From the NCBI RefSeq assembly GCF_030490285.1, contig NZ_CP129884.1, forward strand, positions 62,001 to 126,000: a DNA stretch of 64,000 nucleotides, written 5' to 3'. This DNA is from Methylomonas montana. Its GTDB lineage: Bacteria > Pseudomonadota > Gammaproteobacteria > Methylococcales > Methylomonadaceae. Position 1 is the stretch's first letter, and every line of letters begins with the position of its first letter. Below are positions 32,222 to 44,177 of this stretch, piece by piece. The notes beneath the pieces were generated by a model, which made no database searches, was not told the DNA's origin, and saw only the letters and a program-made list of their open reading frames with translations. Made by a program: the position numbers and the translations under genes.

Positions 32222-34606
32222 TTATCCGGTTTCGGTCTCCTTATCGTCGTCGGATGTCATCTCCGATATTTCTTTCAATCTTGCCACCGCTTTGAAGTTG
32301 ACACTGCCTTCCGGATATTGGCCTTCGGCGTTCATCGTGCCGGCTTCCTGGCCGGTTAGTAGGCTTAACGCTTCGTCGACATTCGACACGGTGTAAATCG
32401 CAAACAGACCTTGATCAACGGCATCCACCACTTGCTGTTTCAGCATCAGGTTGCGTTTGTTGGACTCGGGAATGATCACCGCTTGTTGGCCGGTTAGGCC
32501 ACGTGCTGCACACAAACTGAAAAAGCCTTCGATTTTTTCGTTGACACCGCCGATGGCTTGCACTTCGCCGTATTGATTGATCGAGCCGGTCATCGCGAAA
32601 CCTTGCCGGATCGGTGTGCGGGTCAAGGCGGAAATCAGGCAGCACAATTCGGCCAACGAGGCGCTGTCGCCGTCGATATGGCCGTAGGATTGTTCCATCG
32701 CGATACTGGCCGAGATCGCCAGCGGAAATTGCTGGGCGTAACAGTGGCCGAGATAGCCGCTCAAAATCATCACGCCTTTGGAATGGATGGGCTGCCCCAA
32801 TTCCACTTCCCGCTCGATGTCGACGATGCCTCTGGAGCCGGGATGCACGGTGGCGGTGATCCGCGCCGGCGCGCCGAAACTGCTGCCGCCGATGTCCATC
32901 ACCGTCAGACCGTTGACCTTGCCGATGGCTTCGCCGTCGGTATCGATCAGGATGGTGCCTTCCAGCATTTCTTCCAGAATCGCTTCGGCGATGCGGCCGT
33001 TACGTTGTTCGCGGGCCGATAGCGCCAGTTCGACCTCGGCTTTGTCAATGTTGGCGGCATGGGTTTGGCTGGCCAGTAAATTGGCCTCGGCGATGATTTC
33101 CAGGCAGCTATTCACGTGTGCGGACAGGCGCTGCTGATTTTCCGCCAGCCGGCAACTATGCTCGATTAGCCGCAGTAAAGCGCCGTCGGTCAAGGTTTTG
33201 GCGCCGGAATCGGCGGCATGGCGTTTCAGCAACTGCACGAATTGGCCGACATTGTCCGGGCTGCGTTTGATGTGGTCGTCGAAGTCGGCCAACACCCGGA
33301 ACATCTCGTTGAATTCGCTATCCAGTTCTTCCAGCAGATAATAAATGTCGCGCGAGCCGACCAGAATCACCTTGACGTTGAGCGGGATCACGCCGGGTTT
33401 CAGGGTGATGGTGTTGATGCCCAGCTCGGAATAAGGCGACTCGATTTCGATGCGGCCAGCCTGTAGCGCCCGCTTCAAGCCTTCCCAGACGAAAGGGTAA
33501 GTCAGGATTTTCTCGGCATCCAGGATCAGATAGCCGCCGTTGGCGCGATGCAGCGAGCCGGGGCAGATACGTCGGTAATTGGTGACCAGCGTACCTTGAT
33601 CGCTGACGTATTCGATGCGGCCGAACAGGTTTTGATAAATCGGATGCGGCTCGTAGATCACCGGCGCGCCGTTGCCATCGTGTTTGCAATCCACCAGGAT
33701 ATTGGGTAGATATTGCTCGATCAGGGCCAGGCGTTTGGCGATGATCTCACGGCTGTCCTGGCTGCGGCTGGGCATCAGCATGTCGCCGATGGTGTTGCCC
33801 AGGTTTTTTTCGACTTCCGCCAGATAGGTGATCACGTCGTCGACGTTTTGGTATTTGTCGTTCAGCTCGGCCAGCAAGGGTTCCAGCGCCTGCTTGATGG
33901 TGTCGTTGTCGAGCTGGCGGATTTCCTCGACCAGCGTGCGTCGCCATTGCGGCAATTCCAGCAACACGTCGCCGAGAAATTCTTCCAGTTCCTCGGTATG
34001 TTGATGGAAGGCGTCGCGCTCGGCTTGCGGCAGCAGCGTGAATTGTTCTTCGTCCAGAGCCTTGTCGTTGCGGATCGGCAGGAAGGTGATGGTGTCGCTG
34101 TCCCGGTATAGCGCCACGCTCATCTCGCGGGCCTTGGTGTCGACCAGGTCGATAGCGCTGTTGTAGCGCTGATTGAAACGTCGCTCTATCGCTGTTTTTT
34201 TCTGCTGATAACTGGGGCTTTCGAAAGCGGCCGGAAAGGTGGCCAGTACATCGTCGATCAGTTTTTCGATGTCCTTGGCAAAACTGTGGCCTTCGCCGGA
34301 CGGCAGTTCGACAGCCACCGGCTCGCGCTGGTTCTCAAAATTGTCGACATAGGCATAGGACAGCGGCGATTCCTGTTGCTCGGCATAAGCGTTCAGGTAA
34401 TGGCTGACCATCGATAAGCGGCCGGTGCCGGGATCGCCCATCACGAAGATATTGTAGCCTGGCGCTTTCATCGCGATGCCGAAAGCCAGGGCCGATTGCG
34501 CCCGGTTTTGACCGAGGATGCCGTTATGCTGGGCGGGCGGGGCGACGTTGGGTAGATCGATGGCCAGCTTGAGGGCCGATACCGGCAGTTTTAAATGTTC
34601 GAGCAT
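32222..34606 (-). CDS. Lon-like ATP-dependent protease (YcbZ/LonH type)
   Basis: The 794-residue protein has an N-terminal AAA-type domain with a variant Walker A GDPGTGRLS (Arg in place of Lys, as usual in this family) and a helical middle part. A second ATPase-like section contains RANGGYLILDAEK. The C-terminal S16 protease domain has the Ser/Lys dyad Ser648 (DGDSASLAEL) and Lys691 (GGVNEKIEGFF). It ends with about 35 acidic residues not typical of the core. E. coli YcbZ is the nearest named relative I recall. It is followed 8 bp upstream on the same strand by ribA, so the two may be co-transcribed. Confidence 0.92.
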   Translation of the reverse strand: MLEHLKLPVSALKLAIDLPNVAPPAQHNGILGQNRAQSALAFGIAMKAPGYNIFVMGDPGTGRLSMVSHYLNAYAEQQESPLSYAYVDNFENQREPVAVELPSGEGHSFAKDIEKLIDDVLATFPAAFESPSYQQKKTAIERRFNQRYNSAIDLVDTKAREMSVALYRDSDTITFLPIRNDKALDEEQFTLLPQAERDAFHQHTEELEEFLGDVLLELPQWRRTLVEEIRQLDNDTIKQALEPLLAELNDKYQNVDDVITYLAEVEKNLGNTIGDMLMPSRSQDSREIIAKRLALIEQYLPNILVDCKHDGNGAPVIYEPHPIYQNLFGRIEYVSDQGTLVTNYRRICPGSLHRANGGYLILDAEKILTYPFVWEGLKRALQAGRIEIESPYSELGINTITLKPGVIPLNVKVILVGSRDIYYLLEELDSEFNEMFRVLADFDDHIKRSPDNVGQFVQLLKRHAADSGAKTLTDGALLRLIEHSCRLAENQQRLSAHVNSCLEIIAEANLLASQTHAANIDKAEVELALSAREQRNGRIAEAILEEMLEGTILIDTDGEAIGKVNGLTVMDIGGSSFGAPARITATVHPGSRGIVDIEREVELGQPIHSKGVMILSGYLGHCYAQQFPLAISASIAMEQSYGHIDGDSASLAELCCLISALTRTPIRQGFAMTGSINQYGEVQAIGGVNEKIEGFFSLCAARGLTGQQAVIIPESNKRNLMLKQQVVDAVDQGLFAIYTVSNVDEALSLLTGQEAGTMNAEGQYPEGSVNFKAVARLKEISEMTSDDDKETETG

Positions 34607-34614
34607 GGCGTTTG

Positions 34615-35223
34615 TTATTCGCTGTCCGGCATCGAGAGCATGTGGCTCATGCGTTCGGCTTTGGTTTTCAGATATTCAAGGTTGTCTTGATGAATGCGAG
34701 TTTCGATGGCGATGCGGCCGTGAACCTGAATGCCAAGCTTGGTCAGTTCGTCGATTTTCTGCGGATTGTTAGTTATCAACTCGATGGAGCGCACCTGCAA
34801 GTTGTTCAGGATGAGCGCGGCGATGTCGTACTGGCGCTCGTCGGCCAAATGGCCGAGCTTGATATTGGCATCGACGGTATCCAGGCCTTGGTCCTGCAAA
34901 TTGTAAGCCTGCAATTTTTTCAGCAAACCGATGCCGCGGCCTTCCTGGCGCAGATAGATCAGCACGCCGCAACCGGCGGTATTGATCATGTCCAGCGCCA
35001 TATCCAGTTGTTCGCCACAATCGCAACGCCGCGAGCCCAACACGTCGCCGGTGAAGCACTCGGAATGGATGCGTACCGGCACGTCTTCCTTGCCGGCCAC
35101 GTCTCCCTTGACGAAGGCGACGTGTTCTTTTTTATCGAGGCTGTTGCTGTAGTAGTGCAGAATGAATTCGCCGTGCTTGGTGGGAATCCGGGTTTGAACT
35201 TTATCTTCTATGCTTGCTTTCAC
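34615..35223 (-). CDS. ribA: GTP cyclohydrolase II
   Basis: I chose the GTG at 35223 (202 residues), which matches the family length; the frame is open upstream without a better start. It carries out the first step of riboflavin synthesis, opening the GTP ring to a diaminopyrimidine. The zinc ligands are in HSECFTGDVLGSRRCDCGEQL, the catalytic stretch is LIYLRQEGRGIGLLKKLQAY, and the DANIKLGHLADERQYDIAA and LITNNPQKIDEL segments are typical. The monofunctional form, without a RibB domain, fits gammaproteobacteria. Confidence 0.94.
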   Translation of the reverse strand: MKASIEDKVQTRIPTKHGEFILHYYSNSLDKKEHVAFVKGDVAGKEDVPVRIHSECFTGDVLGSRRCDCGEQLDMALDMINTAGCGVLIYLRQEGRGIGLLKKLQAYNLQDQGLDTVDANIKLGHLADERQYDIAALILNNLQVRSIELITNNPQKIDELTKLGIQVHGRIAIETRIHQDNLEYLKTKAERMSHMLSMPDSE

Positions 35224-35249
35224 TGATATTGAAATCCTTAATGCGCGGC

Positions 35250-35501
35250 TTAAATTGGCAAAAGCCGACGACTGCATGGATGCAGGAGGTAGGGCAACGC
35301 CGGGAGCGGTTGCCGAGAGCCTTTCTGAATCGCTTGTTCCAAAACGATTGAGAAAGGCTCCAGGCCTTGATGTTTGGCTTTGCGGCGGTATTGGGTTTTG
35401 TCGGCGTAGGTTTGCGCTTTGTTGAAGCGATGGGCGAATTTCGCCACCGGATTTTTAATGGGTTTGTCGTCCAAACCCTTGCTTGGGTTTTGTTTTCTCA
35501 T
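35250..35501 (-). CDS. Small conserved protein (DUF7230-like)
   Basis: The 83-residue protein is basic and hydrophilic, with the core NPVAKFAHRFNKAQTYADKT followed by RRKAKHQG. I recall similar small proteins in Vibrio, Shewanella and other gammaproteobacteria with the same KNPVAKF...FNKAQ pattern. The last 25 residues after EPFSIVLEQ are less like the others. No function is known. It lies 26 bp upstream of ribA on the same strand and faces away from mnmG. Confidence 0.65.
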   Translation of the reverse strand: MRKQNPSKGLDDKPIKNPVAKFAHRFNKAQTYADKTQYRRKAKHQGLEPFSIVLEQAIQKGSRQPLPALPYLLHPCSRRLLPI

Positions 35502-35555
35502 GCTTTTTTCTCCGTAAGCTATTAAAATAACGTTTTATTTGAACATAGATTGCCT

Positions 35556-37424
35556 GTGAAATTCCAGAAAGACTTTGATGTGATCGTAGTGGGCGGCGGC
35601 CATGCCGGCACCGAGGCGGCGCTGGCTGCCGCCCGCTCTGGTGCGCAAACCCTGTTATTGTCGCAAAACATCGAAACCTTGGGGCAGATGAGCTGCAACC
35701 CGGCGATCGGCGGGATCGGCAAAGGCCATCTGGTCAAGGAAGTCGATGCGCTGGGCGGCATCATGGCGCAAGCGATTGATAAAGGCGGTATTCAGTTCCG
35801 CATCCTCAATGCCAGCAAAGGTCCGGCGGTGCGGGCGACGCGGGCTCAAGCCGACCGGATGCTTTACAAGCAAGCCGTGCGTAGCGCATTGGAAAATCAG
35901 GCGAATTTGGCTTTGTTTCAGCAAACTGTCTCCGATTTGTTGGTCGAAGGCGATCGCGTGGTGGGTGTAAAAACCCAGATGGGTCTGGAATTTAATGCCA
36001 AGGCAGTAGTGTTGACCGCCGGGACTTTTTTGGCTGGACGGATTCATATCGGTCTGGAGAATTATAGCGGTGGACGCGCCGGCGATGCGGCGTCGATTGC
36101 GCTGGCCGAGCGTTTGCGCGAATTACCTTTCCGTATCGGCCGCTTGAAAACCGGCACGCCGGCGCGCATCGACGGTAGAACTATCGACTACAGCAAATTG
36201 CAGGAACAGCACGGCGACACGCCGCTGCCGGTGTTTTCGTTTATGGGTAGTCGCGAACAGCATCCGCGCCAAGTCTGCTGTCATATCACCCGCACCAATC
36301 AAGAAACCCACGACATCATCCGCTCCGGTCTGGATCGGTCGCCGATGTATTCCGGCATCATCGAGGGCGTGGGCCCGCGTTACTGCCCGTCCATCGAAGA
36401 CAAAGTGGTGCGCTTCGCCGATCGCGATTCCCATCAGATTTTCGTTGAGCCGGAAGGTTTGACCACCAACGAAGTCTACCCAAACGGCATTTCCACCAGT
36501 TTGCCATTCGACATTCAATACCGCTTCATCCGCACCATGCTGGGTTTCGAGAATGCGGAAATCGTCCGTCCCGGTTATGCGATCGAATACGATTTCTTCG
36601 ATCCGCGCGATTTGAAAAACTCGTTGGAAACCAAGCACATGAACGCTTTGTTCTTCGCCGGCCAGATCAACGGTACTACCGGCTATGAAGAAGCCGCCGC
36701 ACAAGGCTTGATCGCCGGCCTCAACGCCGCGCGTCTGGCCAAAGGTTTGGAAAGCTGGTGCCCCGGTCGGGAGGAAGCCTATATTGGCGTGATGATAGAC
36801 GACCTGATCACTCGCGGCACGTCCGAACCCTACCGGATGTTTACCAGTCGCGCCGAATACCGTTTACAGCTGCGCGAGGACAATGCCGATCTGCGCTTGA
36901 CCGAACAAGGCCGCGAACTGGGTTTGGTTGACGACGCCCGCTGGCAACGTTTTGAAGAAAAGCGCGAAGCCATCGCCAATCTGCAAGGCAAGCTGGCCAA
37001 AAAATGGATACGAACGGAAAGCGACGAAGCCGCGCTGGCCGAGCAATTATGGGGCAAAAAACTGTTGAAAGAAGCCAGTCTGATGGAAATGCTGCGCCGG
37101 CCGGAAGTGGATGTCGAGAATCTGCTGCGTTTTAGTGATGAAACCGAAGTCGATGAGCAAGTTGCCGAGCAGGTGGCGATCCAGGCCAAATACGCCGGTT
37201 ATATCGACAGGCAGCAAACCGAGATCAACCGTACTCAACGCTATGAGCATTTGAAGTTGCCGGAAAATGTCGATTACAGTTTGGTTTCCGGTTTGTCCAA
37301 CGAAGTTAGCGAAAAACTGAAAAAGCAGCGTCCGGAAACCTTGGGGCAAGCCTCGCGAATTCCCGGCATTACCCCGGCGGCCATATCGCTGCTGTTGGTG
37401 CACCTGAAAAAGAAAAGCGCTTGA
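35556..37424 (+). CDS. mnmG: tRNA uridine 5-carboxymethylaminomethyl modification enzyme MnmG
   Basis: I chose the GTG at 35556 (622 residues); a TTG two codons earlier is possible and neither has a clear ribosome site. It has the FAD-binding start [20 protein letters not shown], the MnmG-specific [20 protein letters not shown], the [18 protein letters not shown] loop, the [18 protein letters not shown] segment, and the C-terminal helical domain that binds MnmE. With MnmE it makes the cmnm5 group at U34 of several tRNAs. mnmE is not in this window. rsmG follows with a 1-bp overlap. Confidence 0.97.
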   Translation: MKFQKDFDVIVVGGGHAGTEAALAAARSGAQTLLLSQNIETLGQMSCNPAIGGIGKGHLVKEVDALGGIMAQAIDKGGIQFRILNASKGPAVRATRAQADRMLYKQAVRSALENQANLALFQQTVSDLLVEGDRVVGVKTQMGLEFNAKAVVLTAGTFLAGRIHIGLENYSGGRAGDAASIALAERLRELPFRIGRLKTGTPARIDGRTIDYSKLQEQHGDTPLPVFSFMGSREQHPRQVCCHITRTNQETHDIIRSGLDRSPMYSGIIEGVGPRYCPSIEDKVVRFADRDSHQIFVEPEGLTTNEVYPNGISTSLPFDIQYRFIRTMLGFENAEIVRPGYAIEYDFFDPRDLKNSLETKHMNALFFAGQINGTTGYEEAAAQGLIAGLNAARLAKGLESWCPGREEAYIGVMIDDLITRGTSEPYRMFTSRAEYRLQLREDNADLRLTEQGRELGLVDDARWQRFEEKREAIANLQGKLAKKWIRTESDEAALAEQLWGKKLLKEASLMEMLRRPEVDVENLLRFSDETEVDEQVAEQVAIQAKYAGYIDRQQTEINRTQRYEHLKLPENVDYSLVSGLSNEVSEKLKKQRPETLGQASRIPGITPAAISLLLVHLKKKSA

Positions 37425-38050
37425 TGGACGTTTGTCGCGATAAGCTTGAGCAGGGTTTAAATGCCTTGTCCCTGGATATTGGTGGCGAGCGTACCGATGC
37501 ATTGATGCGCTTCATCAATTTAATAGCGAAATGGAACAAGGCCTATAACCTGACCGCCGTGCGCGATCCATTGGAAATGGTGAGTCTGCACATTCTGGAT
37601 AGTCTGGCGATTTTGCCCTATCTGCAAGCGCCGCGCGTTGCCGACATCGGTACCGGCGCCGGCTTGCCCGGTATTCCGTTGGCGGTCTGTCTTCCGGATT
37701 GGCATTTCACCTTGGTCGATTCCAATTCCAAAAAAACCCGTTTCGTGCAGCAGGCGGTGCTGGAGTTAAAGCTGAAAAATGTCGAAGTGGTGCATAGTCG
37801 CGTTGAGCTGTTGCAGCCGGAGGAATTGTTTTCTACGGTGATCTGCCGGGCCTTTGCCAGCATGAACGACATTCTGCAATTGACCGGCCATTTGCTGGCC
37901 GAGGACGGTGTGTTGTTGGCGATGAAAGGCCAGCAGCCTGAGCAGGAGCTGATAGACTTGGCCGAAACATACAGCGTGATTCCGCTGACGGTACCCGGCA
38001 TAGCGGCCGAACGCTGCCTGATTCGACTGGAGAAACCCAAGCATGGCTAA
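37424..38050 (+). CDS. rsmG: 16S rRNA (guanine527-N7)-methyltransferase RsmG
   Basis: The 208-residue protein starts at the ATG sharing its A with the mnmG stop. It has the SAM-binding motif VADIGTGAGLPGIPLA and the upstream NLTAVRDPLEMVSLHILDSL typical of RsmG (GidB). It methylates G527 in the 530 loop of 16S rRNA; loss gives low-level streptomycin resistance in other bacteria. mnmG-rsmG order and overlap are conserved in most gammaproteobacteria. Its stop overlaps parA by 8 bp. Confidence 0.96.
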   Translation: MDVCRDKLEQGLNALSLDIGGERTDALMRFINLIAKWNKAYNLTAVRDPLEMVSLHILDSLAILPYLQAPRVADIGTGAGLPGIPLAVCLPDWHFTLVDSNSKKTRFVQQAVLELKLKNVEVVHSRVELLQPEELFSTVICRAFASMNDILQLTGHLLAEDGVLLAMKGQQPEQELIDLAETYSVIPLTVPGIAAERCLIRLEKPKHG

Positions 38051-38819
38051 GATTATCGCGATTACCAATCAAAAGGGCGGTGTCGGCAAGACCACGACCA
38101 GTGTCAATCTGGCGGCGGCGCTGGCGGCGACCAAGCGCAAGATATTGCTGATCGATCTGGACCCGCAGGGCAACGCGGCAATGGGCTGTGGCGTGAACAA
38201 GGACGAGATTCAGTATTCCAGCTGCGAATTGTTGCTGGAGGAAGTGCCGGTCTCGGAAATTATCGTCAAAAACAAACAGCTGGGTTTTGACCTGATTCCC
38301 GGCAATGCCGACCTGACCGCCGCCGAAGTGCAGTTGATGAGCGCCCAGCATCGCGAGCGGCGCCTGGCCGATGCGTTGATAACGATAAAAGATCAATACG
38401 ATTACATCTTGATCGACTGCCCGCCGTCCTTGAATATGCTGACCTTGAACGCGATGGTGGCTGCCAACAGTGTGTTGATTCCGATGCAATGCGAATATTA
38501 TTCGCTGGAAGGCTTGTCCTCGTTGATGTCGACCTTGCGCAGTATCCGCGATAGCGTTAATCCGGGTTTGTATCTGGAAGGTATTTTGCGGACCATGGTC
38601 GATAGCCGCAGCCGTTTAGGCAAGGATGTTTCCGATCAATTGATCGAGTATTTTGGCGACAAAGTCTTTCGAACCACCATTCCCAGAAACATCCGCCTAG
38701 CCGAGGCGCCTAGTCATGGCGTGCCGGTGCTGGCTTACGATAAGGCTTCGCGCGGCGCGGTAGCCTATATCGCGCTGGCCGGCGAGATGATCAGAAAAGA
38801 AAAAGCGGCTAAAAAATGA
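38043..38819 (+). CDS. parA: Chromosome partitioning ATPase ParA (Soj)
   Basis: The 258-residue protein has the deviant Walker A of ParA/MinD ATPases (NQKGGVGKTTTSVNLA, residues 8-23), switch I with DLDPQGNAAMG, and YDYILIDCPPS as switch II. It moves ParB-parS complexes after replication by binding DNA in its ATP form. The gene overlaps both rsmG and parB, so the three are translated as a unit. The surrounding order is the one seen close to the origin in Pseudomonas and relatives. Confidence 0.97.
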   Translation: MAKIIAITNQKGGVGKTTTSVNLAAALAATKRKILLIDLDPQGNAAMGCGVNKDEIQYSSCELLLEEVPVSEIIVKNKQLGFDLIPGNADLTAAEVQLMSAQHRERRLADALITIKDQYDYILIDCPPSLNMLTLNAMVAANSVLIPMQCEYYSLEGLSSLMSTLRSIRDSVNPGLYLEGILRTMVDSRSRLGKDVSDQLIEYFGDKVFRTTIPRNIRLAEAPSHGVPVLAYDKASRGAVAYIALAGEMIRKEKAAKK

Positions 38820-39664
38820 TGCATAAAAAACGCGGATTAGGGCGAGGTTTAAGCGAATTGCTGGGTGACGTCAGTGCGCCGGTGACGGAAAAGCCCCAAG
38901 ACACTCAAAGCCTGCCGATCGAATTTTTGCAGCGTGGCAAATATCAGCCGCGTAAGGACATGGATCCGGACAAACTGAAGGAGTTATCCGATTCGATCGC
39001 CGCGCAAGGCATTATTCAGCCAATCATCGTCCGTAAGATCGACGGCGAAAAATACGAAATCATCGCCGGCGAGCGCCGCTGGCGCGCCGCGCAGCTGGCG
39101 GAATTGCAGGATGTGCCGGTATTGATCAAGGATATCGACGACCGTTCGGTGATGGCAATCGCCTTGATCGAAAACATTCAGCGCGAGGATTTGAATGCGC
39201 TGGAAGAGGCGGAAGCCTTGCATCGTTTACAGGACGAATTCGAGCTGACGCATCAGCAAATTGCCACGGCGGTAGGCAAGTCGCGCACCACGGTCACCAA
39301 TCTATTACGCCTGCTGGAACTAGCTGGCGAAGTCAAAACCATGCTGGGCAAGGGCTTGCTGGAGATGGGGCATGCGCGTGCGCTACTGGGTTTGGACGAG
39401 GTCAAGCAGATAGAGATCGCCAATAAGGCGGTCAAGCAAGGCCTGACTGTCAGGGCGGTGGAAAAGCTGGTTCGCGAACAGCATGAAGAAAAGCCGGCTG
39501 CCGTCAGAAAAGTCGATCCCGATACTTTGCGCTTGCAGCAAGAGCTTAGCGAAAGAACCGGTGCAAAAGTGGAAATCAATCATCAAAGCAGCGGCAAAGG
39601 CAAATTGGTTTTTAGTTACACCAGCTTGGAAGAGTTGGAAGGCATTATTAAAAAAATCAATTAA
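38816..39664 (+). CDS. parB: Chromosome partitioning protein ParB (Spo0J)
   Basis: The 282-residue protein starts RGLGRGLSELLGD and has the CTP-binding boxes: QPRKDMDPDKLKELSDSI, GEIIAGERRWRAAQLA-like (EIIAGERRWRAAQLAEL) and ALIENIQREDLNALEEAE. A KorB-type HTH follows (LTHQQIATAVGKSRTTVTNL), with a C-terminal dimerisation part. It should bind parS and spread as a clamp. I did not find a perfect copy of the parS consensus TGTTTCACGTGAAACA in this window. Overlap with parA is 4 bp. Confidence 0.96.
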   Translation: MMHKKRGLGRGLSELLGDVSAPVTEKPQDTQSLPIEFLQRGKYQPRKDMDPDKLKELSDSIAAQGIIQPIIVRKIDGEKYEIIAGERRWRAAQLAELQDVPVLIKDIDDRSVMAIALIENIQREDLNALEEAEALHRLQDEFELTHQQIATAVGKSRTTVTNLLRLLELAGEVKTMLGKGLLEMGHARALLGLDEVKQIEIANKAVKQGLTVRAVEKLVREQHEEKPAAVRKVDPDTLRLQQELSERTGAKVEINHQSSGKGKLVFSYTSLEELEGIIKKIN

Positions 39665-39955
39665 CGCCGAGGCTGCTGAATGCTGGATTGTCGGCCGTTG
39701 GCAGTGTCAATGTCGCGTTGCCGTCAGAAAGGTTGCAATTTGTTGACTTTGCTACAGCTGCAAAAATGCCGCAATACAATAAATCAAAGGCTTATCTGTT
39801 GGCATGAGGTTTGCTATATCTGCTGGAGTCGTAAATCACGGGTAAAGTCTATGGTTTATGTTCGCCCCGGTTCTGGCGGGTGTCGAGAGTCAAGTTCAGT
39901 CATTCATTTAATGATGGGCGATGTGATTGCCCTCGAGCCGGTGGGGGCGGTTACC

Positions 39956-39984
39956 TTGCTTTAGATGTGCTGGCTGGATATAAT
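39956..39984 (+). promoter_or_regulatory. Sigma70-type promoter of the atp operon
   Basis: TTGCTT (39956-39961), 17 bp spacer, TATAAT (39979-39984) preceded by TGG, a near-extended -10. The atpI start is 30 bp downstream. The interval from the parB stop (39665) to here holds no convincing gene. Confidence 0.65.
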
Positions 39985-40013
39985 CGCCCAGCTCAAGACG
40001 AAAGGGGAAGTGA

Positions 40014-41163
<1,150 letters not shown>

Positions 41164-41178
41164 CAGTTTTATTTTTAA

Positions 41179-41490
<312 letters not shown>

Positions 41491-41508
41491 TTACCCACAT
41501 CGATCTGT

Positions 41509-41534
41509 CGCGGAAGGTTAACGCCTTCGCCGCG
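41509..41534 (+). other. Intercistronic hairpin between atpE and atpF
   Basis: CGCGGAAGG pairs with CCTTCGCCGCG around a TTAACG loop, with a small bulge. There is no T-run, so it is unlikely to stop transcription. It could protect the atpE message and help its higher expression. Confidence 0.5.
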
Positions 41535-41595
41535 TGCCGCAATCTTGCGCCAGCGGGCAGATTAGAATAACAACGGCATTACGAGGAAAGCATCA

Positions 41596-42069
41596 ATGAG
41601 CATCAATGCTACTCTGATCGGGCAGATGATAACTTTCACACTTCTGGTTTGGTTTACCATGAAGTATGTCTGGCCGCCGATCATTGCCGCTCTGGAAGAG
41701 CGCAAAACCAAAATCGCCCAAGGTTTGGCGGCGGCCGAGAAAGGCCAGGAAGAGATTAAGCTGGCTGAGAAGAAAGCCAAGACCCTATTGAAGGAAGCGA
41801 AAGAGCAGTCGGTCGAGATCGTTAGCGCCGCGCAAAAACGCGCCAATCAGGTGGTTGAAGAATCGAAAGATCAGGCTAAGAAAGAAGGCGAGCGTTTGCT
41901 CGAAGCAGCAAAAGCCCAGATAGAACAGGAAATGCTGCAAGCTAGAGAAAGCTTGCGCAAAGAGGTGTCTTCACTGGCCTTGCGTGCCGCCGAACAGATT
42001 TTGAAAGAAGAAATCGATAAAGCCAAGCACCAGGATATTCTCAGCAGAGCAGCGGATCAATTGGGTTAA
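41596..42069 (+). CDS. atpF: ATP synthase F0 subunit b
   Basis: The 157-residue protein has one N-terminal membrane helix (about 5-24, [20 protein letters not shown]) followed by a long charged helix ([20 protein letters not shown] onward). Two copies dimerise to form the peripheral stalk linking F0 to F1. The length and the WPPI turn are standard. It is preceded by the atpE hairpin and ends 3 bp before atpH. Confidence 0.96.
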   Translation: MSINATLIGQMITFTLLVWFTMKYVWPPIIAALEERKTKIAQGLAAAEKGQEEIKLAEKKAKTLLKEAKEQSVEIVSAAQKRANQVVEESKDQAKKEGERLLEAAKAQIEQEMLQARESLRKEVSSLALRAAEQILKEEIDKAKHQDILSRAADQLG

Positions 42070-42072
42070 GCG

Positions 42073-42603
42073 ATGGCTGAATTATCGACATTAGCAAGAC
42101 CTTACGCGGAAGCAGCTTTTAAACGGGCCAAGGAAACAGGTGCATCTAAACAATGGTCCGATTCATTAGCGTTTTTGTCTTTGGTAATCCAGGATGAGGC
42201 ATTGGCGACCATTGTCAAAAATCCCAGGGTTGGCAAACAGAATACAGCACAACTGGTCCTTGATATTTGCCAGGATCAGATACACGACGAAGCCAAGAAT
42301 CTTCTCAAAGTGTTGATAGAAAATGACAAGCTGCCGTTGTTGCCGGAAATTTCGGTGATGTTCGAGCAGTTAAAGGCGGACGACGAAGGTTACGTCAATG
42401 TTGATTTGTACAGTGCATACTCGCTAACAAAAGCCGAGCAAGGCAAATACGTTGCCATGCTGGAAAAGCTTTTGCATAAAAAGGTCAATGCAACCGTTTC
42501 TGTCGACAAATCGTTAATTGGGGGCATCCTCGCCAAAGCCGGCGACAAAGTCATTGACGGTTCTATCAAAGGCCAGCTTCATCAATTAGCTAAAAGACTT
42601 TAA
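42073..42603 (+). CDS. atpH: ATP synthase F1 subunit delta
   Basis: The 176-residue protein starts with ELSTLARPYAEAAFKRAKET, the N-terminal helical domain that binds the top of the F1 alpha subunits. It ends with VDKSLIGGILAKAGDKVIDG and SIKGQLHQLAKRL, typical of subunit delta. It joins the peripheral stalk to F1. It starts 3 bp after atpF and is 21 bp before atpA. Confidence 0.96.
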   Translation: MAELSTLARPYAEAAFKRAKETGASKQWSDSLAFLSLVIQDEALATIVKNPRVGKQNTAQLVLDICQDQIHDEAKNLLKVLIENDKLPLLPEISVMFEQLKADDEGYVNVDLYSAYSLTKAEQGKYVAMLEKLLHKKVNATVSVDKSLIGGILAKAGDKVIDGSIKGQLHQLAKRL

Positions 42604-42624
42604 GAGTTAGAGCGGGAAAATAAA

Positions 42625-44166
42625 ATGCAATTAAATCCATCAGAAATAAGTGATCTGATTAAAAAGAAGATCGAGAATTTCGACGCCCATATCGAGGCAC
42701 ATACCGAGGGCACCGTAGTCAGCGTCACCGACGGTATCGTTCGGGTTCACGGTCTGTCGGAAGCCATGCAGGGCGAAATGCTGGAATTTCCTGGCGGCTC
42801 TTACGGCATGGCTTTGAACCTGGAAAGAGACTCGGTTGGTGTGGTAATGCTGGGTGCTTATCAGCACATTACCGAAGGCGATACCGTTAAATGTACCGGT
42901 CGCATTCTGGAAGTGCCGGTAGGTGAAGCACTGCTGGGCCGCGTGGTCGATGCATTGGGTAACCCCATCGACGGTAAAGGTGCCATCGAAACCAATCTGA
43001 GCTCGCCTATCGAAAAAATTGCTCCTGGTGTTATCGCCAGACAATCGGTCGATCAGCCCGTGCAAATCGGTTTGAAAGCGATCGATTCGATGATCCCTGT
43101 TGGTCGTGGCCAACGTGAGTTGATCATCGGCGACAGACAGACCGGTAAAACGGCCATTGCTGTCGATGCGATCATCAATCAAAAAGGCACCGGCATCAAA
43201 TGTATTTATGTTGCTATCGGCCAAAAACGTTCTTCAATTGCCAACGTGGTTCGCAAATTGGAAGAGCACGGCGCGATGGAGCACACTATCATCGTGGTAG
43301 CTTCGGCATCCGAATCAGCGGCGTTGCAATTTATTGCACCGTACACCGGTTGCTCAATGGGCGAATATTTCCGCGACATCGGCGAAGATGCTCTGATCAT
43401 TTATGACGATTTGACCAAGCAAGCTTGGGCGTATCGCCAAATATCCTTGTTGCTGCGTCGTCCGCCAGGTCGTGAAGCCTACCCAGGCGACGTGTTCTAC
43501 ATCCACTCGCGCTTGCTGGAGCGCGCGGCTCGCATCAATGCGGCCGAAGTCGAGAAGTTGACCAATGGCAAGGTAAAAGGCAAAACCGGTTCATTGACCG
43601 CGTTGCCGATTATCGAAACCCAAGGCGGCGACGTTTCCGCGTTCGTTCCGACCAACGTGATTTCGATCACCGATGGCCAGATCTTCCTGGAAACCGGTCT
43701 GTTCAACTCCGGTATTCGTCCTGCGGTTAACGCCGGTCTGTCGGTATCGCGGGTCGGTGGTGCGGCGCAAACCAAGATCATCAAAAAACTGGGCGGCGGT
43801 ATTCGTCTTGATTTGGCTCAGTTCCGCGAACTGGCTGCGTTTGCTCAGTTTGCGTCCGATTTGGACGAAAGCACCCGTAAGCAAATCGAACGCGGTCAAC
43901 GCGTGACCGAACTGATGAAGCAAAATCAATATGCGCCGATGTCGGTCGCGGAAATGAGTGTTTCCTTGTATGCCGCTAATGCCGGATTCCTGGATAGCCT
44001 GGAAGTCAAACAAGTCCGCGCTTTCGAGGCTGCACTACTTGATTATATGAATTCCGAAGAAGCCGAGCTGATTGCCAAAATCAACGAGAAAGGCGACTAC
44101 AACGACGACATTCAAAAAGGCATTCACAGTGCCATCGAACGTTTCGTTAAGAACGGTAGCTGGTAA
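42625..44166 (+). CDS. atpA: ATP synthase F1 subunit alpha
   Basis: The 513-residue protein begins [20 protein letters not shown] and holds the Walker [14 protein letters not shown], the arginine-finger region [15 protein letters not shown], and the standard C-terminal helical domain ending RFVKNGSW. It forms the non-catalytic sites of the alpha3beta3 ring. Length and order are exactly as in other gammaproteobacteria. Confidence 0.98.
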   Translation: MQLNPSEISDLIKKKIENFDAHIEAHTEGTVVSVTDGIVRVHGLSEAMQGEMLEFPGGSYGMALNLERDSVGVVMLGAYQHITEGDTVKCTGRILEVPVGEALLGRVVDALGNPIDGKGAIETNLSSPIEKIAPGVIARQSVDQPVQIGLKAIDSMIPVGRGQRELIIGDRQTGKTAIAVDAIINQKGTGIKCIYVAIGQKRSSIANVVRKLEEHGAMEHTIIVVASASESAALQFIAPYTGCSMGEYFRDIGEDALIIYDDLTKQAWAYRQISLLLRRPPGREAYPGDVFYIHSRLLERAARINAAEVEKLTNGKVKGKTGSLTALPIIETQGGDVSAFVPTNVISITDGQIFLETGLFNSGIRPAVNAGLSVSRVGGAAQTKIIKKLGGGIRLDLAQFRELAAFAQFASDLDESTRKQIERGQRVTELMKQNQYAPMSVAEMSVSLYAANAGFLDSLEVKQVRAFEAALLDYMNSEEAELIAKINEKGDYNDDIQKGIHSAIERFVKNGSW

Positions 44167-44177
44167 AGGGTCCGCAC

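Noticed and set aside
35224-35555. Possible oriC upstream of mnmG, as in E. coli
   Set aside because: No DnaA-box matches were found in this interval.
39680-39964. Plus-strand open frame of 94 codons between parB and atpI
   Set aside because: Cys-rich, no homology recognised, and it covers the atp promoter region.
35550-40013. parS sites near parAB
   Set aside because: No perfect or near-perfect TGTTTCACGTGAAACA-type 16-mer was found by eye.
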